Origin: Halobacillus halophilus
GTDB taxonomy: Bacteria > Bacillota > Bacilli > Bacillales > Halobacillaceae
Assembly: GCF_020171985.1 (NCBI RefSeq)
Contig: NZ_JAIVAL010000008.1
Span: forward strand, 124,001-188,000
Reading direction: 5' to 3'
Length of the DNA: 64,000 bases
The position numbers were made by a program, and so were the translations under genes. Positions 17,709 through 27,493 of the stretch are shown in pieces. Each line of letters opens with the position of its first letter. The first letter of the stretch is position 1. Under the pieces are notes generated by a model that was not told the origin of the DNA, ran no database searches, and saw only the letters and a list, made by a program, of their open reading frames with translations.

Positions 17709-17716
17709 TCAATTTT

Positions 17717-17754
17717 AAAAAGAACTCCTCTTAATTTGAGGGGTTCTTTTTTTA
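17717..17754 (+). terminator. Terminator after the M6 protease
   Basis: AGAACTCCTC pairs with GAGGGGTTCT and eight T follow. Confidence 0.9.
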
Positions 17755-18063
17755 TAAGTTGATATGCAAAAAATAAGATATAATATCAACCTGAAAATTT
17801 GAATATCATTCTGGCAACCTGGATTTGTCACTATTCCATAGAAAAAGATACGTTAATCACAATTCTTTCTTTTTTCCATACCTGACCGTTTATTTACCTT
17901 CCTGCCATAGCCCCTCCTCCACTATCCAGCCCTTGATGAGTAATCTGAAGAGGTTGCTCCTTAGGGGTCTGAAAGATTGAATAGTGCACAATGACAAAGA
18001 GCTTCGTCACACACTCTCAGATTCGAGGTTAGGATATGCCCATAAAGCTGGTGCATAGATTCT

Positions 18064-18308
18064 CTATCGTTCAAGGGCTTCTATGTACGCCTCTATGGCA
18101 TTCCGATGCTGGAGCTTGTTATTAGACTCGTTAAGTTTTTTCCAAATTCAGCTGCTTTCGCTAGAAGTTCTCCTGCTTTAATTATGGAGCGTGCGGGAAA
18201 TATGTTTAATTCTGCACTATCCTGTTCGATTTTTCTCAACATTATTGTGTAACATTCGTTTGGCATCGGCACTTTTCAATAAGATTATAGACAAATTCTA
18301 GCCAATCC
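18064..18308 (-). pseudogene. Decayed gene fragment of unknown origin
   Basis: On the minus strand three protein-like stretches follow one another in different frames: DWLEFVYNLIEKC, then NECYTIMLRKIEQDSAELN running to ARSIIKAGELLAKAAEFGK, then KKLNESNNKLQHRNAIEAYI and a stop. The second switch falls in a run of six A/T (18136-18141). Rich in Lys, Glu and Ala and helical in character, it looks like a real gene broken by at least two frameshifts. I do not recognise the family. Confidence 0.35.
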
Positions 18309-18617
18309 TATCAGTTATCCCGTACAATACATTCGTGTTCCTGCTGTATAACTAGCTGTTTGACGATCACTCGTTCATTCTAATTCTCTTTTGTGTTCGC
18401 TCACTTTATATCTTCCTGTTCAATGCGAGTATCACGCTGGGCATAATAATGGTCTAAAATTATATGAAAAACCATGCCCCGTATCGCTAGGCGATACGGG
18501 AGAAAAGTTTTACCATTTAACCTAATATAGACAGAGATAAGGACCCGACACTTCCCTTTAGATCACCTCTTCCTAAAAAGTAAGGCAAATAAAAGATAAA
18601 ATATGTAACCAAACCAT

Positions 18618-18631
18618 ATTTCCTGGGAAAT
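18618..18631. promoter_or_regulatory. Candidate Noc-binding site (NBS)
   Basis: ATTTCCTGGGAAAT differs from the NBS consensus ATTTCCCGGGAAAT at one central base. It lies 5.5 kb from noc. Confidence 0.5.
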
Positions 18632-18754
18632 ATACGAAATCGCATTGCTGTCTCAATTCCGAAATTAACGAAGCGTTAGGAAATGAGGAGGGGCCAGGAG
18701 CTCTGGGCATACAAAACCAATCACCAGTTGTTTCCTCATTCACATGTAAAGTTT

Positions 18755-19291
18755 TCATGCACGATAGTTTTGAACAGTCATGCCATAAACATCAATATCC
18801 TTGTGCTCCCCCCAGTGGTAGATATCCCCTTTCAGTTTCCCTTCATAAGTTAGTCCAGCTTTTTGCATCACTCTGGTAGAGGCCGGGTTTTCACTGATTG
18901 CTGCAGACCAAACCCTGTGCAGCTGCAAAGTTTCGAAACCATACTCGACCATTCGAGCAGCCGCTTCTGAGGCATATCCCTTTCCCCAGTAAGGCTTTCC
19001 AACCCAATAAGCAAGCTCGCCCTTCTTGTGTTTATGATCCACTCGCAGCGTCATCGTCCCCACCAGCTCATCTGTTGATTTCAATACCATAGCCATAGGA
19101 TAAGCTTTCCCTTCCTTGATCCATTCTTTATGTATCCTTATCCAGTTCTGCGCGTCTTCCAGTGTATATGGATGCGGAACGAAGGTGGTGGCTGCAATTG
19201 CTTTGTCACCTGCAAGCTCCGATACACGTTCTGCCTGTGAGATTTCATACGGTTGTAAATTCAAACGCTCGGTCGTTAACGGCCAATTCAT
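18755..19291 (-). CDS. GNAT acetyltransferase, RimJ/RimL-like
   Basis: 178 residues from the ATG at 19291, which has AAGGAG 8 bases upstream; the frame extends 8 codons further but without a site. It begins MNWPLTTERLNLQPYE, like the RimJ/RimL group that acetylates protein N-termini or small molecules. The acetyl-CoA motif A is seen as YWVGKPYWGKGYASEAAARMVEYGF, followed by RVWSAAISENPASTRVMQKAGL. The substrate cannot be told. It is single, flanked by a gene desert and the splAB promoter region. Confidence 0.88.
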   Translation of the reverse strand: MNWPLTTERLNLQPYEISQAERVSELAGDKAIAATTFVPHPYTLEDAQNWIRIHKEWIKEGKAYPMAMVLKSTDELVGTMTLRVDHKHKKGELAYWVGKPYWGKGYASEAAARMVEYGFETLQLHRVWSAAISENPASTRVMQKAGLTYEGKLKGDIYHWGEHKDIDVYGMTVQNYRA

Positions 19292-19369
19292 AGAAAAAAC
19301 TCCTTTATAATTCAAATTGAAGGATTGATTATTTAAGATAAGAGCCTGTTTGTTTAAAACTCTGTTTTA

Positions 19370-19445
19370 AGATAACTCGGGTTCGTTGCCAAAAACGGTG
19401 AGGGTCTCTACGGAAACAACTCGCTTTCCTGCGGCCTTTTTGTGT
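19370..19445. repeat. Degenerate fragment resembling the 172-bp repeat family
   Basis: AACAACTCGCTTTCCTGCGG (19408-19427) resembles the conserved ATAACTCGCTTTCC end of the type A elements at 27.7 and 49.1 kb. Only a short part is left, so this is tentative. Confidence 0.35.
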
Positions 19446-19581
19446 AATAATTTTATTCTAAATTTAATGAAGATAGAAACACCATTTTATTTAGTTAATT
19501 TAAGAAAATAAATCCAACTTGTCTAATAAATTTCAGGTTTTGTGGAAAAATGAACACAAACTATGGAAAGCAGGTGTGGTT

Positions 19582-19845
19582 ATGGAATTTCAACAACCCA
19601 ACTATCGTGCGGGAGATATCGTATATGTCATCTATCGCAACCCGCATACGTATGATGTGGCCAATGTACAGGAAGCAGCCGTTGTAAAAGATCCAGAAAA
19701 TCCAGGAGATTTAGCCCTTTTTCTATACGAAACGTATTTTCCGCTGGATTCCGAGATCGCTGTATATGCCTCTCAAGGTGAAGCTGAACGCGCCTATCAT
19801 GATACATTTGGCGGCGGGATTGAACCGGAGGGACTGCAGTGGTAA
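19582..19845 (+). CDS. splA: Transcriptional regulator SplA
   Basis: 87 residues from the ATG at 19582, preceded by AGGTG; the frame can be opened 21 codons earlier but the protein then has no match to SplA length (79 in Bacillus). The core reads YRAGDIVYVIYRNPHTYDVANVQEA and LALFLYETYFPLDSEIAVYAS, as in SplA. In Bacillus SplA is a TRAP-like negative regulator of splB. It overlaps splB by 7 bases, so the two are translationally coupled. Confidence 0.88.
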   Translation: MEFQQPNYRAGDIVYVIYRNPHTYDVANVQEAAVVKDPENPGDLALFLYETYFPLDSEIAVYASQGEAERAYHDTFGGGIEPEGLQW

Positions 19846-20867
19846 AGCCATTTGTACCCGAACTCGTTTACATCGAACCCGGAGCCCTAAAATACCCGCT
19901 AGGTAAAGAACTGAAAGAAAAATTTGAGGATATGGGTATTGAAATTCGCGAGACCACCTCCCATAACCAGGTCCGCAATTTACCAGGAGAAAATGATTTT
20001 CAGAAATACCGGATGGCGAAATCCACGCTGGTAGTCGGTGTGAGAAAAACTTTGAAATTCGATACATCCAAACCTTCCGCAGAATACGCCATTCCATTTG
20101 CGACAGGATGTATGGGTCACTGCCACTACTGTTACTTACAAACCACAATGGGAAGTAAACCTTATATCCGCACCTATGTAAATGTCGAAGAGGTGTTTGA
20201 AGCGGCAGAAGCCTATATGAAAGAGCGTGCGCCGGAAGAAACAAGATTTGAAGCTTCTTGTACTTCTGATATCGTTGGTGTCGATCACCTCACCCATACC
20301 TTAAAACGGGCGATCGAATATTTTGGTCAGTCTGAGCATGGGCGCTTACGTTTTGTAACCAAATTCGCCCACGTCGATCATTTGCTTGATGCGAAACACA
20401 ACGGCCGTACACGTTTCCGTTTCAGTATGAATGCGGACTATGTAATCAAATACCTGGAGCCGGGTACCTCCCGTCTGGACGATCGAATTGAAGCGGCCGT
20501 AAAAGTAGCAGAAGCTGGTTATCCTTTAGGATTTATCATTGCCCCTATTTATCTGTACGAAGATTGGAAAGAAGGTTACCGGATTCTGTTTGAGAAACTT
20601 TATGATAAACTTCCGGAAAAAGCAACAAAAGATCTTACCTTCGAACTGATTCAGCATCGTTTTACCAAGCCTGCCAAGCGTGTCATCCAGAAAAATTATC
20701 CGATGACAAAGCTTGAAATGGATGAAGAAAAGCGAAAATATAAATGGGGCCGTTATGGAATCGGAAAATATGTTTACCAGAAGGATGAACAGAAAGAGAT
20801 GCAGGAAGTTCTGGGTGGATATATTGAGCAGTACTTTCCTGAAGCCAGATTAGAATACTTCACCTGA
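19839..20867 (+). CDS. splB: Spore photoproduct lyase
   Basis: 342 residues, full length, with a GTG start inside the end of splA. The radical-SAM cluster motif CMGHCHYCY has Cys91, Cys95 and Cys98, and the catalytic hydrogen-donor Cys141 is present in EASCTSDIVG. The enzyme repairs the spore photoproduct (5-thyminyl-5,6-dihydrothymine) in DNA at germination. The tail YKWGRYGIGKYVYQKDE is highly conserved. It is direct evidence that the organism forms endospores. Expected to be expressed in the forespore from a sigma-G promoter before splA, which I could not pin down. Confidence 0.97.
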   Translation: MVKPFVPELVYIEPGALKYPLGKELKEKFEDMGIEIRETTSHNQVRNLPGENDFQKYRMAKSTLVVGVRKTLKFDTSKPSAEYAIPFATGCMGHCHYCYLQTTMGSKPYIRTYVNVEEVFEAAEAYMKERAPEETRFEASCTSDIVGVDHLTHTLKRAIEYFGQSEHGRLRFVTKFAHVDHLLDAKHNGRTRFRFSMNADYVIKYLEPGTSRLDDRIEAAVKVAEAGYPLGFIIAPIYLYEDWKEGYRILFEKLYDKLPEKATKDLTFELIQHRFTKPAKRVIQKNYPMTKLEMDEEKRKYKWGRYGIGKYVYQKDEQKEMQEVLGGYIEQYFPEARLEYFT

Positions 20868-20986
20868 TGCTTGACGCTGACAACTAGGCAGCATCCCGCC
20901 AAATCGACAGAAAGCGATAAAAAACCATATAAACAGTCTTCTATAGAAATGTCAGAACTCCTTTCTTTTGTTTACCTTTTTCCTAA

Positions 20987-21014
20987 TTGTGGAATGAGGG
21001 TATTACGATATTAT
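20987..21014 (+). promoter_or_regulatory. Candidate sigma-A promoter of the SDR gene
   Basis: TTGTGG (20987-20992) and TATTAT (21009-21014) are 16 bases apart, 31 bases before the start codon. A GGGTAT and a GTTT nearby suggested sigma-B, but their spacing of 22 is too long. Confidence 0.5.
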
Positions 21015-21044
21015 AGTGATAAAACAAAAGGAGGAGTTTTTAAT

Positions 21045-21914
21045 ATGGATCGTTCACAAAAGCAAACTCAAGGCCAGCCTAAACAGGAACAGGAAAAGCA
21101 GCCTGGTGTGGAAGGCCAGTTAGATCCTCAGCCGCTTCAAGCTGATGAAGACTATCAAAGTGGAAATAAATTAGTCGGCAAAGTAGCCTTAATTACAGGA
21201 GGAGACAGCGGAATCGGCCGTTCGGTAGCTATTGGCTACGCTAAAGAAGGCGCAGACGTTGCGATTTCCTACCTCGAGGAACACGAAGATGCTGAATACA
21301 CTAAAAAACAAATAGAAGAGCAGGGACGCCGTGCTATTTTAATCCCTGGTGATGTAGGAGAACAATCTGTCTGTAAGGACGCCGTTGAACGTACAGTCAA
21401 CGAACTGGGGCAGCTCGACATTCTAGTAAATAATGCAGCTGAACAGCATCCAACCGAGGATTTACTGGATATTACAGCAGAACAATGGGAAAGCACATTC
21501 AAAACGAATATCCATTCCATTTTCTATATGACAAAAGCAGCGATTCCTCACTTGAAGAAAGGAAGCTCCATTATCAATACAGCTTCCATTAACCCTTATA
21601 CCGGAAATGCGCAGCTTGTCGATTATACAGCAACGAAAGGCGCTGTAGTAGCCTTTACTCGTTCAATGGCTAAACAGCTCGTGAATAAAGGAATACGTGT
21701 AAATGGTGTAGCTCCTGGTCCAATCTGGACCCCGTTAATTCCTTCTACATTTGAAGAAGACAAAGTAGAACAGTTTGGTACCAACACGCCAATGGGACGC
21801 CCTGGTCAGCCCGTAGAGCACGTAGGCAGTTATGTATTGCTTGCTTCCGATGATTCTACGTATATGACGGGTCAGTTTATCCACATTAATGGCGGCCTGT
21901 ACACTTCCAGCTAG
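21045..21914 (+). CDS. SDR-family oxidoreductase (YhdF/YhxC-like)
   Basis: 289 residues from the ATG at 21045, which has AAAGGAGG 8-10 bases before it. A Gln/Lys-rich N-terminal tail (about 40 residues) is typical of the general-stress SDRs YhdF, YhxC and YhxD. The NAD(P)-binding GGDSGIGRSVAIGYAKEGADVA and the catalytic Ser-Tyr-Lys set (NTASINPYTG then YTATKGAVV) are complete. It reduces or oxidises a small carbonyl or hydroxyl compound; the substrate is unknown. Confidence 0.92.
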   Translation: MDRSQKQTQGQPKQEQEKQPGVEGQLDPQPLQADEDYQSGNKLVGKVALITGGDSGIGRSVAIGYAKEGADVAISYLEEHEDAEYTKKQIEEQGRRAILIPGDVGEQSVCKDAVERTVNELGQLDILVNNAAEQHPTEDLLDITAEQWESTFKTNIHSIFYMTKAAIPHLKKGSSIINTASINPYTGNAQLVDYTATKGAVVAFTRSMAKQLVNKGIRVNGVAPGPIWTPLIPSTFEEDKVEQFGTNTPMGRPGQPVEHVGSYVLLASDDSTYMTGQFIHINGGLYTSS

Positions 21915-21981
21915 AGCGTTATTTCTTGCCAAAAGCTCTCTTCTTTTACACAATAAATACAAGAAGAGAGGAGAACTGTAT

Positions 21982-22821
21982 ATGCCAGAAGGTCCAGAAA
22001 TAAGAAGGGCGGCTGATCACGTGGAAAAAGCGTTGACCGGCCGCCCTGTGCTTGAGATATCTTTTGCGTTTGAGCAGCTTCAGGATTATGAAGACATGTT
22101 TCAAGGAGCTATGATCAAGCGTGTTGAAACGCGCGGAAAGGCCATGCTGATCCGTTTTGATCAGGGCTACACCATCTATTCTCATAATCAATTATATGGA
22201 AAATGGTACGTCCGAAACGCCTATAATTACCCGAAGACCAACCGGCAGCTAAGGCTTGCCATTCATAACGAAAAGAAATCGGCCCTGCTTTACAGTGCAT
22301 CTGATATTGAGGTGTTAAAGGATGAGGAAGTTGAAGAACATCCTTTTATAGCCAAAGTAGGTCCAGACCTTTTAAATGAATCTGTTACGCCTGAAGAACT
22401 GATAGAGCGATTTAAAGATAAAAAGTTCCGTAGAAGAAAATGGAGTTCATTACTGTTAGATCAGGCTTTTATAGCTGGAGTCGGGAATTATCTGCGGAGT
22501 GAAATTTTGTTTTGTGCAAACATTCATCCTGAACTCAGACCGGCCGATTGCACAGAAGAACAGCTTAAAAAAGCAGCCAGAGCCTGCATCGACCTCATGT
22601 GGCGTTCTTATGAGAATAAAGGAATTACGAATGATCTTGAACTTGCTCACCGTTTAAAATCGGAGGGAGCAAAGCGTTATCAGTATCGGCATTGGGTTTT
22701 TAATCGCGAAGGTCAGCCATGCCGGATAGATGGAACAGAAATCATTAAATACAAGGCAGCTTCCAGACGGTGTTACTACTGTCCGACCTGTCAGGCTAAG
22801 ACCTCCAGCTCCGTGAACTAG
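21982..22821 (+). CDS. nei: Endonuclease VIII (DNA glycosylase/AP lyase)
   Basis: 279 residues from the ATG at 21982 with GAGAGGAG upstream. The catalytic N-terminal PEGPEIRRA (Pro2, Glu3) is exact, followed by ETRGKAMLIRF and YSHNQLYGKW. The helix-two-turn-helix lies around AGVGNYLRSEILF, and a C-terminal zinc finger uses Cys residues of CRID and RRCYYCPTC. It removes oxidised pyrimidines from DNA. The close likeness to enterobacterial Nei rather than to MutM is notable but also seen in other Bacillaceae. It lies with splB among repair genes. Confidence 0.93.
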   Translation: MPEGPEIRRAADHVEKALTGRPVLEISFAFEQLQDYEDMFQGAMIKRVETRGKAMLIRFDQGYTIYSHNQLYGKWYVRNAYNYPKTNRQLRLAIHNEKKSALLYSASDIEVLKDEEVEEHPFIAKVGPDLLNESVTPEELIERFKDKKFRRRKWSSLLLDQAFIAGVGNYLRSEILFCANIHPELRPADCTEEQLKKAARACIDLMWRSYENKGITNDLELAHRLKSEGAKRYQYRHWVFNREGQPCRIDGTEIIKYKAASRRCYYCPTCQAKTSSSVN

Positions 22822-22838
22822 GGAGCAGGAGGTCTTTA
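22798..22838 (+). terminator. Hairpin overlapping the nei stop codon
   Basis: AGACCTCC-AGCTCC pairs with GGGAGC-A-GGAGGTCT and the loop contains the stop codon; only a short T tract follows. Confidence 0.6.
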
Positions 22839-22846
22839 TCAGGTCT

Positions 22847-23341
22847 CTAGGTGAAAAAAACATGCTCGGCGTGAATGTTTTCTTCAAGCCTGAGAATACC
22901 AAAAGAGTAATATGGAAGCTTTCGTTTATCTGTGACAGACCCTGGATTAAATAACATCACTTTGTTCATGTAGCGGGTCAGGGGCAGATGGGAATGGCCA
23001 AAAATAATAAGATCCACTTCCTCCTCTTTAAATCCTTCCACCGCTCTTTTCTCCGTCGTTTTTTTCTCTCCATGACCATGAATCACACCAATTCGAAAAC
23101 CATTCAGCTCAATCGTCTTCTTATACGGAAAAATGGATTGAATGTCTTCCCCATCTACGTTTCCATAAACACCGTATAAAGGTGGTCCATACCCTTTCAG
23201 TTCTTCAACTACTTCCTTCGTCTGCCAGTCTCCAGCATGGATAATGGCGTCTGCGGAAGGAAGTTCCTCCACAAATCTTTCTGGTAGAGACTTCCCTTTT
23301 TTAGGCATATGAGTGTCTGATAGTACAACAATTTTCATCAT
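22847..23341 (-). CDS. YfcE/MJ0936-type metallophosphoesterase
   Basis: 164 residues from the ATG at 23341, preceded by GGGGG. All calcineurin-type metal motifs are present: VVLSDTHMP, IIHAGDWQT, GVYGNVDG, GVIHGHGE and FGHSHLP. Family members are phosphodiesterases with small nucleotide or phospho-substrates. It is convergent with nei and next to the rsmG terminator. Confidence 0.9.
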   Translation of the reverse strand: MMKIVVLSDTHMPKKGKSLPERFVEELPSADAIIHAGDWQTKEVVEELKGYGPPLYGVYGNVDGEDIQSIFPYKKTIELNGFRIGVIHGHGEKKTTEKRAVEGFKEEEVDLIIFGHSHLPLTRYMNKVMLFNPGSVTDKRKLPYYSFGILRLEENIHAEHVFFT

Positions 23342-23390
23342 GGCGTCCCCCTTCTTCTTTACTTCTACCCGCTTAATAAAACCATGAGAC

Positions 23391-23430
23391 AAAAAAATCC
23401 CCCTTCGGCTCCTTAGAGCGTAAGGGGGAT
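23391..23430 (-). terminator. Terminator after rsmG
   Basis: On the minus strand ATCCCCCTT pairs with AAGGGGGAT and six more T follow. Confidence 0.93.
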
Positions 23431-23434
23431 GTGT

Positions 23435-24151
23435 TTACTGAATCGGTGCTTTATTTGGTGTACCGGCTTTACGCGGGTATTTCTTAGGTGTTTTCCGGCG
23501 CTTTTCAATAATCGCAATATTTCTTTCGCTGTCCTCTTCCGGCAGGGTGAACGTATACACGTTTTCCACCTCTCCTCCGACTGTTTGGATAGCAATCGCT
23601 GCATCTTCCATTTCATCGGCCAGGTTAGGTCCTTTCATAGCCATGAAATGCCCACCTTTAGCGGTTAAAGGAAGACATAATTCACTCAGTACGGACATTC
23701 GAGCAACAGCTCGGGCCATGACAAGATCATAACCTTCTCGGAATTTCGCGTTCTTACCAAAGTTTTCGGCACGATCATGGTAAAAAACCACGTCATCCAA
23801 CCCTAATTCGTGGGCTAAGTGATTCAAAAAAGTGATTCGTTTCTTTAATGAATCGACAATCGTCACTTTCAAGTGCGGGAACACAATTTTAAGCGGCAGA
23901 CTTGGAAAGCCAGCCCCGGCTCCAACATCACATATTCTCAACGGCTGGGTGAAATCATAGTAAAACGAAGCGGTCAAAGAATCATAGAAGTGCTTAAGAT
24001 AGACACCTTCCTTGTCCGTAATCGCGGTTAGATTCATTTTTTCATTCCATTCCACAAGGATTTCGAAGTACTTGTGGAACTGTTGCTGCTGCTCTTCGCT
24101 TAATTCAATACCCTGGTTCTTAAGCGATTCGAGAAAGGTGTTGATATCCAT
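23435..24151 (-). CDS. rsmG: 16S rRNA (guanine527-N7)-methyltransferase
   Basis: 238 residues. The SAM-binding motif I reads [17 protein letters not shown] and motif II lies near [25 protein letters not shown] and the basic tail [14 protein letters not shown] are conserved. It methylates the 530 loop of 16S rRNA; loss gives low-level streptomycin resistance in relatives. It is the last gene of the mnmE-mnmG-rsmG group, 17 bases after mnmG, and here it ends in its own terminator instead of running on to noc. Confidence 0.97.
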   Translation of the reverse strand: MDINTFLESLKNQGIELSEEQQQQFHKYFEILVEWNEKMNLTAITDKEGVYLKHFYDSLTASFYYDFTQPLRICDVGAGAGFPSLPLKIVFPHLKVTIVDSLKKRITFLNHLAHELGLDDVVFYHDRAENFGKNAKFREGYDLVMARAVARMSVLSELCLPLTAKGGHFMAMKGPNLADEMEDAAIAIQTVGGEVENVYTFTLPEEDSERNIAIIEKRRKTPKKYPRKAGTPNKAPIQ

Positions 24152-24168
24152 GCTTCCATCCTTTCGTT

Positions 24169-26058
24169 TTATTCACCCGATACGCGAGCGATTTTTCCTT
24201 GTTCAATATAAACAAGTAATATAGACACGTCAGCCGGATTAACTCCGGAAACACGTGAAGCCTGCCCCACAGATAACGGCCGTACTTCTTTGAGACGATC
24301 GCGGGCTTCTGTAGCAAGTCCGTGGATGTCATCGTAATCAATGTTTTCAGGTATCTTCTTCGTTTCCATCTTCTTCATACGTTCGATTTGCTCGAGCGCT
24401 TTTTTGATATACCCGCTGTATTTAACCTGAATCTCTACCTGTTCCTTCACATCTTCCGGTAATGAGACCTCACTAGGGGTTAGACGCTCCAGGTGACTGT
24501 ATTTCATTTCAGGACGCTTCAGTAAATCAAGGGCACGTACCGCTTCCTTCAGGCGGGTGCCTCCCGCTTCTTCAATGACAGCCTGAACTTCTTCTGTTTC
24601 CTTCAGAATGACTTTATCCAAGCGAGCTTTCTCTTCTTCGATCAGCTGCTTTTTCTTAAGGAAGCGCTGATAGCGTTCTTCAGGAATTAATCCTAGCTCG
24701 TATCCTTTTTCAAGCAGACGTATATCTGCGTTGTCATGACGAAGCATCAAGCGGAATTCTGCACGAGACGTGAGAAGACGATATGGTTCGTCGGTACCTT
24801 TGGTCACGAGATCATCAATCATAACGCCGATATAGCCTTCTGAGCGGTCGAGTATTAACGTTTCTAGATCCAGTGCTTTCGCAGCTGCGTTAATCCCTGC
24901 CATCAGCCCCTGACCGGCGGCTTCTTCATAACCGGAAGTTCCGTTTAATTGTCCGGCGGTGAACAGTCCGGAAATTTGCTTCGTCTCCATAGTTGGCCAT
25001 AATTGAGTCGGGATAATTGAATCGTACTCAATGGCATAGCCTGCCCTCATGATTTCCGCATTCTCAAGTCCAGGTACCGTTCTCATCATTTCGTTCTGTA
25101 TATACTCAGGCAGGGAAGTGGATAGACCCTGTACGTACACTTCTTCGGTATCGCGACCTTCCGGCTCAAGGAAAATCTGGTGCCTTGGTTTATCATTAAA
25201 GCGCACAATTTTATCCTCAATAGAAGGGCAATAACGTGGACCTGTACCTCTCACAGCGCCTGAATACATTGCAGACAGGGTTAGATTATCATCAATAATT
25301 TTGTGAGTCGCTTCGTTCGTATAAGTCAGCCAGCAAGGAATTTGATCCGTAATGAACTCTGTCGTTTCATAAGAGAAGGATCTTGGTTCTTCTTCGCCCG
25401 GCTGGATTTCCGTTTTAGAATAATCCACCGTATGGCTGTTTACACGCATCGGCGTACCCGTTTTAAAACGGACCATATTAATTCCCAGTTCCTCAAGCTG
25501 TTCGGATAGAGAAACCGTAGAACGCTGGTTATTCGGACCGCTCTCATACGAAAGATCTCCAATCAGGACGCGTCCACGCATGAACGTTCCCGTCGTTACG
25601 ATAACGGTTGGAGCATAATAAGCTGCTTTTGTTTCTGTAACGACTCCTTTAATTTCATTATCTTCAACAAGAAGCTTCTCCACCATTCCCTGGCGAAGCG
25701 TTAAGTTTTCCTGGTTCTCAAGCACACGTTTCATTTCTTTAATATAGAGTGGTTTGTCCGCCTGAGCTCTCAGTGCTCGTACGGCAGGACCTTTTCTTGT
25801 ATTCAGCAGACGCATTTGAATGTGCGTTTTATCAATTACTTTCCCCATAGCGCCGCCAAGTGCATCCACTTCACGGACGACGATTCCTTTTGCCGGCCCG
25901 CCAATCGAAGGGTTACACGGCATGAAAGCGACCAGATCCAGGTTGAGAGTAAGCATTAACGTTTTGGCGCCTCTGCGGGCTGCAGCAAGACCTGCTTCTA
26001 CCCCTGCATGGCCGGCACCGATTACGATTACGTCATAATGCCCAGCATCATAAGTCAT
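24169..26058 (-). CDS. mnmG: tRNA uridine-5-carboxymethylaminomethyl modification enzyme MnmG (GidA)
   Basis: 629 residues. An FAD-binding Rossmann motif [21 protein letters not shown] opens the protein; [11 protein letters not shown] and the two catalytic-region segments [14 protein letters not shown] and [17 protein letters not shown] are present. With MnmE it builds the cmnm5 group on wobble uridine 34 of several tRNAs, using methylene-tetrahydrofolate. It lies 25 bases after mnmE in the same operon. Confidence 0.98.
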   Translation of the reverse strand: MTYDAGHYDVIVIGAGHAGVEAGLAAARRGAKTLMLTLNLDLVAFMPCNPSIGGPAKGIVVREVDALGGAMGKVIDKTHIQMRLLNTRKGPAVRALRAQADKPLYIKEMKRVLENQENLTLRQGMVEKLLVEDNEIKGVVTETKAAYYAPTVIVTTGTFMRGRVLIGDLSYESGPNNQRSTVSLSEQLEELGINMVRFKTGTPMRVNSHTVDYSKTEIQPGEEEPRSFSYETTEFITDQIPCWLTYTNEATHKIIDDNLTLSAMYSGAVRGTGPRYCPSIEDKIVRFNDKPRHQIFLEPEGRDTEEVYVQGLSTSLPEYIQNEMMRTVPGLENAEIMRAGYAIEYDSIIPTQLWPTMETKQISGLFTAGQLNGTSGYEEAAGQGLMAGINAAAKALDLETLILDRSEGYIGVMIDDLVTKGTDEPYRLLTSRAEFRLMLRHDNADIRLLEKGYELGLIPEERYQRFLKKKQLIEEEKARLDKVILKETEEVQAVIEEAGGTRLKEAVRALDLLKRPEMKYSHLERLTPSEVSLPEDVKEQVEIQVKYSGYIKKALEQIERMKKMETKKIPENIDYDDIHGLATEARDRLKEVRPLSVGQASRVSGVNPADVSILLVYIEQGKIARVSGE

Positions 26059-26083
26059 TTATTGTCTCTCCTTTTGTTGTTGT

Positions 26084-27460
26084 TTATTTCCCTAAGCAAA
26101 ACTGTGAAAACAACTGATCGATCAAGCTTTCGTGTACAGTATCTCCGATAATTTCACCAAGAATTTCCCACGTCCTAGTGACGTCGATCTGCACCACATC
26201 GAGCGGTACTCCCATTTCCATGCCGTTCTGGGCATCTTCAAGGGATTGCTTGGCCTGTTTGAGCAACTGCACGTGACGGACGTTGGATACGTAAGTCATA
26301 TCTCCCGCATCCAGTTCTCCTTCAAAGAAGGTATCGGCAATCGCATTTTCAAGCTGATCTACACCTTTTTCATGAATTAAGGAGGTAGAGATCACGGGGT
26401 TATCTCCGGCAAATTCTTTCACCTGATCGATATCTAATTTTGGTTCCAAATCCATTTTATTAACAATAACAATTATATTCATGTCACGAAGGGCTTCAAA
26501 TAACTGCTTATCATCGTCATTCAGCTCATCTCCATAGTTTAACACAAGAAGGATGAGATCGGCTTCCTCTAATACTTGTCTGGAGCGTTCAACACCTATT
26601 CTTTCGACAATATCTTCAGTTTCCCGGATACCAGCCGTGTCGATCAGACGAAGTGGAACTCCTCGAACATTGACATATTCCTCAATGACATCACGAGTCG
26701 TTCCGGGAACTTCCGTCACAATCGCTTTGTTTTCGTGCACCAGTGTATTCATTAAGGACGATTTTCCGACGTTAGGCCGGCCGATAATGGCCGTCCCTAA
26801 CCCTTCTCTTAATATTTTCCCCTGACGGGCGGTCTGAAGAAGCTTTGAGACTTCCTCATGGACTTCTTTCGTCTTTTGCTCCATCATTTCGTGAGACATT
26901 TCTTCCACGTCATCATACTCGGGGTAGTCAATATTTACTTCCACGTGGGCTAAGGTTTCAAGAAGTTTCTGTCTTAGCTGCTGAATAAGATTCGACAACC
27001 GTCCGTCCATCTGTTTTAAAGCAACGTTCATAGCCCGGTCCGTTTTCGCACGAATCAAATCCATCACGGCTTCGGCCTGAGACAGATCAATCCGGCCATT
27101 TAAGAACGCGCGCTTCGTAAATTCACCAGGTTCGGCCAGACGTCCTCCACTCGCTAAGACGATTTCAAGGACACGGTTCACTGAAACCAGCCCGCCATGG
27201 CAGTTAATTTCAACGATATCTTCCCTTGTAAAAGTCTTAGGCGCACGCATAACGGAAACCATTACCTCTTCTGCTGTCTCTCCCGTATCAGGATCTATTA
27301 TTTTACCGTAGTGCATCGTGTGGGAGTCGACTTCGTTTAAATCCTTTCCTCGAAACAAATCTCCAGCTATAGAGACAGCTTGAGGACCACTAAGTCGAAC
27401 AATTGCTATGGCACCTTCTCCCATAGGGGTAGATATGGCAGTTATCGTATCTGTTTCCAC
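26084..27460 (-). CDS. mnmE: tRNA modification GTPase MnmE (TrmE/ThdF)
   Basis: 458 residues. An N-terminal folate-binding domain (1-118), a helical domain and an inserted GTPase domain with [25 protein letters not shown] and NKMD. The C-terminal CLGK carries the catalytic Cys. It works as a complex with MnmG. The upstream region holds three exact DnaA boxes, so replication-linked control is possible. Confidence 0.98.
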   Translation of the reverse strand: METDTITAISTPMGEGAIAIVRLSGPQAVSIAGDLFRGKDLNEVDSHTMHYGKIIDPDTGETAEEVMVSVMRAPKTFTREDIVEINCHGGLVSVNRVLEIVLASGGRLAEPGEFTKRAFLNGRIDLSQAEAVMDLIRAKTDRAMNVALKQMDGRLSNLIQQLRQKLLETLAHVEVNIDYPEYDDVEEMSHEMMEQKTKEVHEEVSKLLQTARQGKILREGLGTAIIGRPNVGKSSLMNTLVHENKAIVTEVPGTTRDVIEEYVNVRGVPLRLIDTAGIRETEDIVERIGVERSRQVLEEADLILLVLNYGDELNDDDKQLFEALRDMNIIVIVNKMDLEPKLDIDQVKEFAGDNPVISTSLIHEKGVDQLENAIADTFFEGELDAGDMTYVSNVRHVQLLKQAKQSLEDAQNGMEMGVPLDVVQIDVTRTWEILGEIIGDTVHESLIDQLFSQFCLGK

Positions 27461-27493
27461 ACGCGCTCACCTCCTCATGTTGCTGTTTTATAT

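Larger units (their letters stand above)
17755..18754. other. 1-kb gene desert with decayed coding traces
   Basis: No intact gene is seen. A decayed minus-strand frame lies at 18064-18308. A perfect 10-bp stem CCCGTATCGC with a 3-base loop lies at 18478-18500 but has no T-run. A candidate Noc site lies at 18618-18631. The rest shows no structure I can name. Confidence 0.5.

Noticed and set aside
18478-18500. Perfect 10-bp stem CCCGTATCGC with 3-base loop in the gene desert
   Set aside because: No T-run on either strand directly after the stem and no gene ending nearby; no function can be claimed.
18573-18758. 61-codon minus-strand frame overlapping the end of the GNAT gene by ATGA
   Set aside because: The ATGA overlap is suggestive, but there is no ribosome binding site, no family likeness and a Pro/Phe-rich composition; probably chance.
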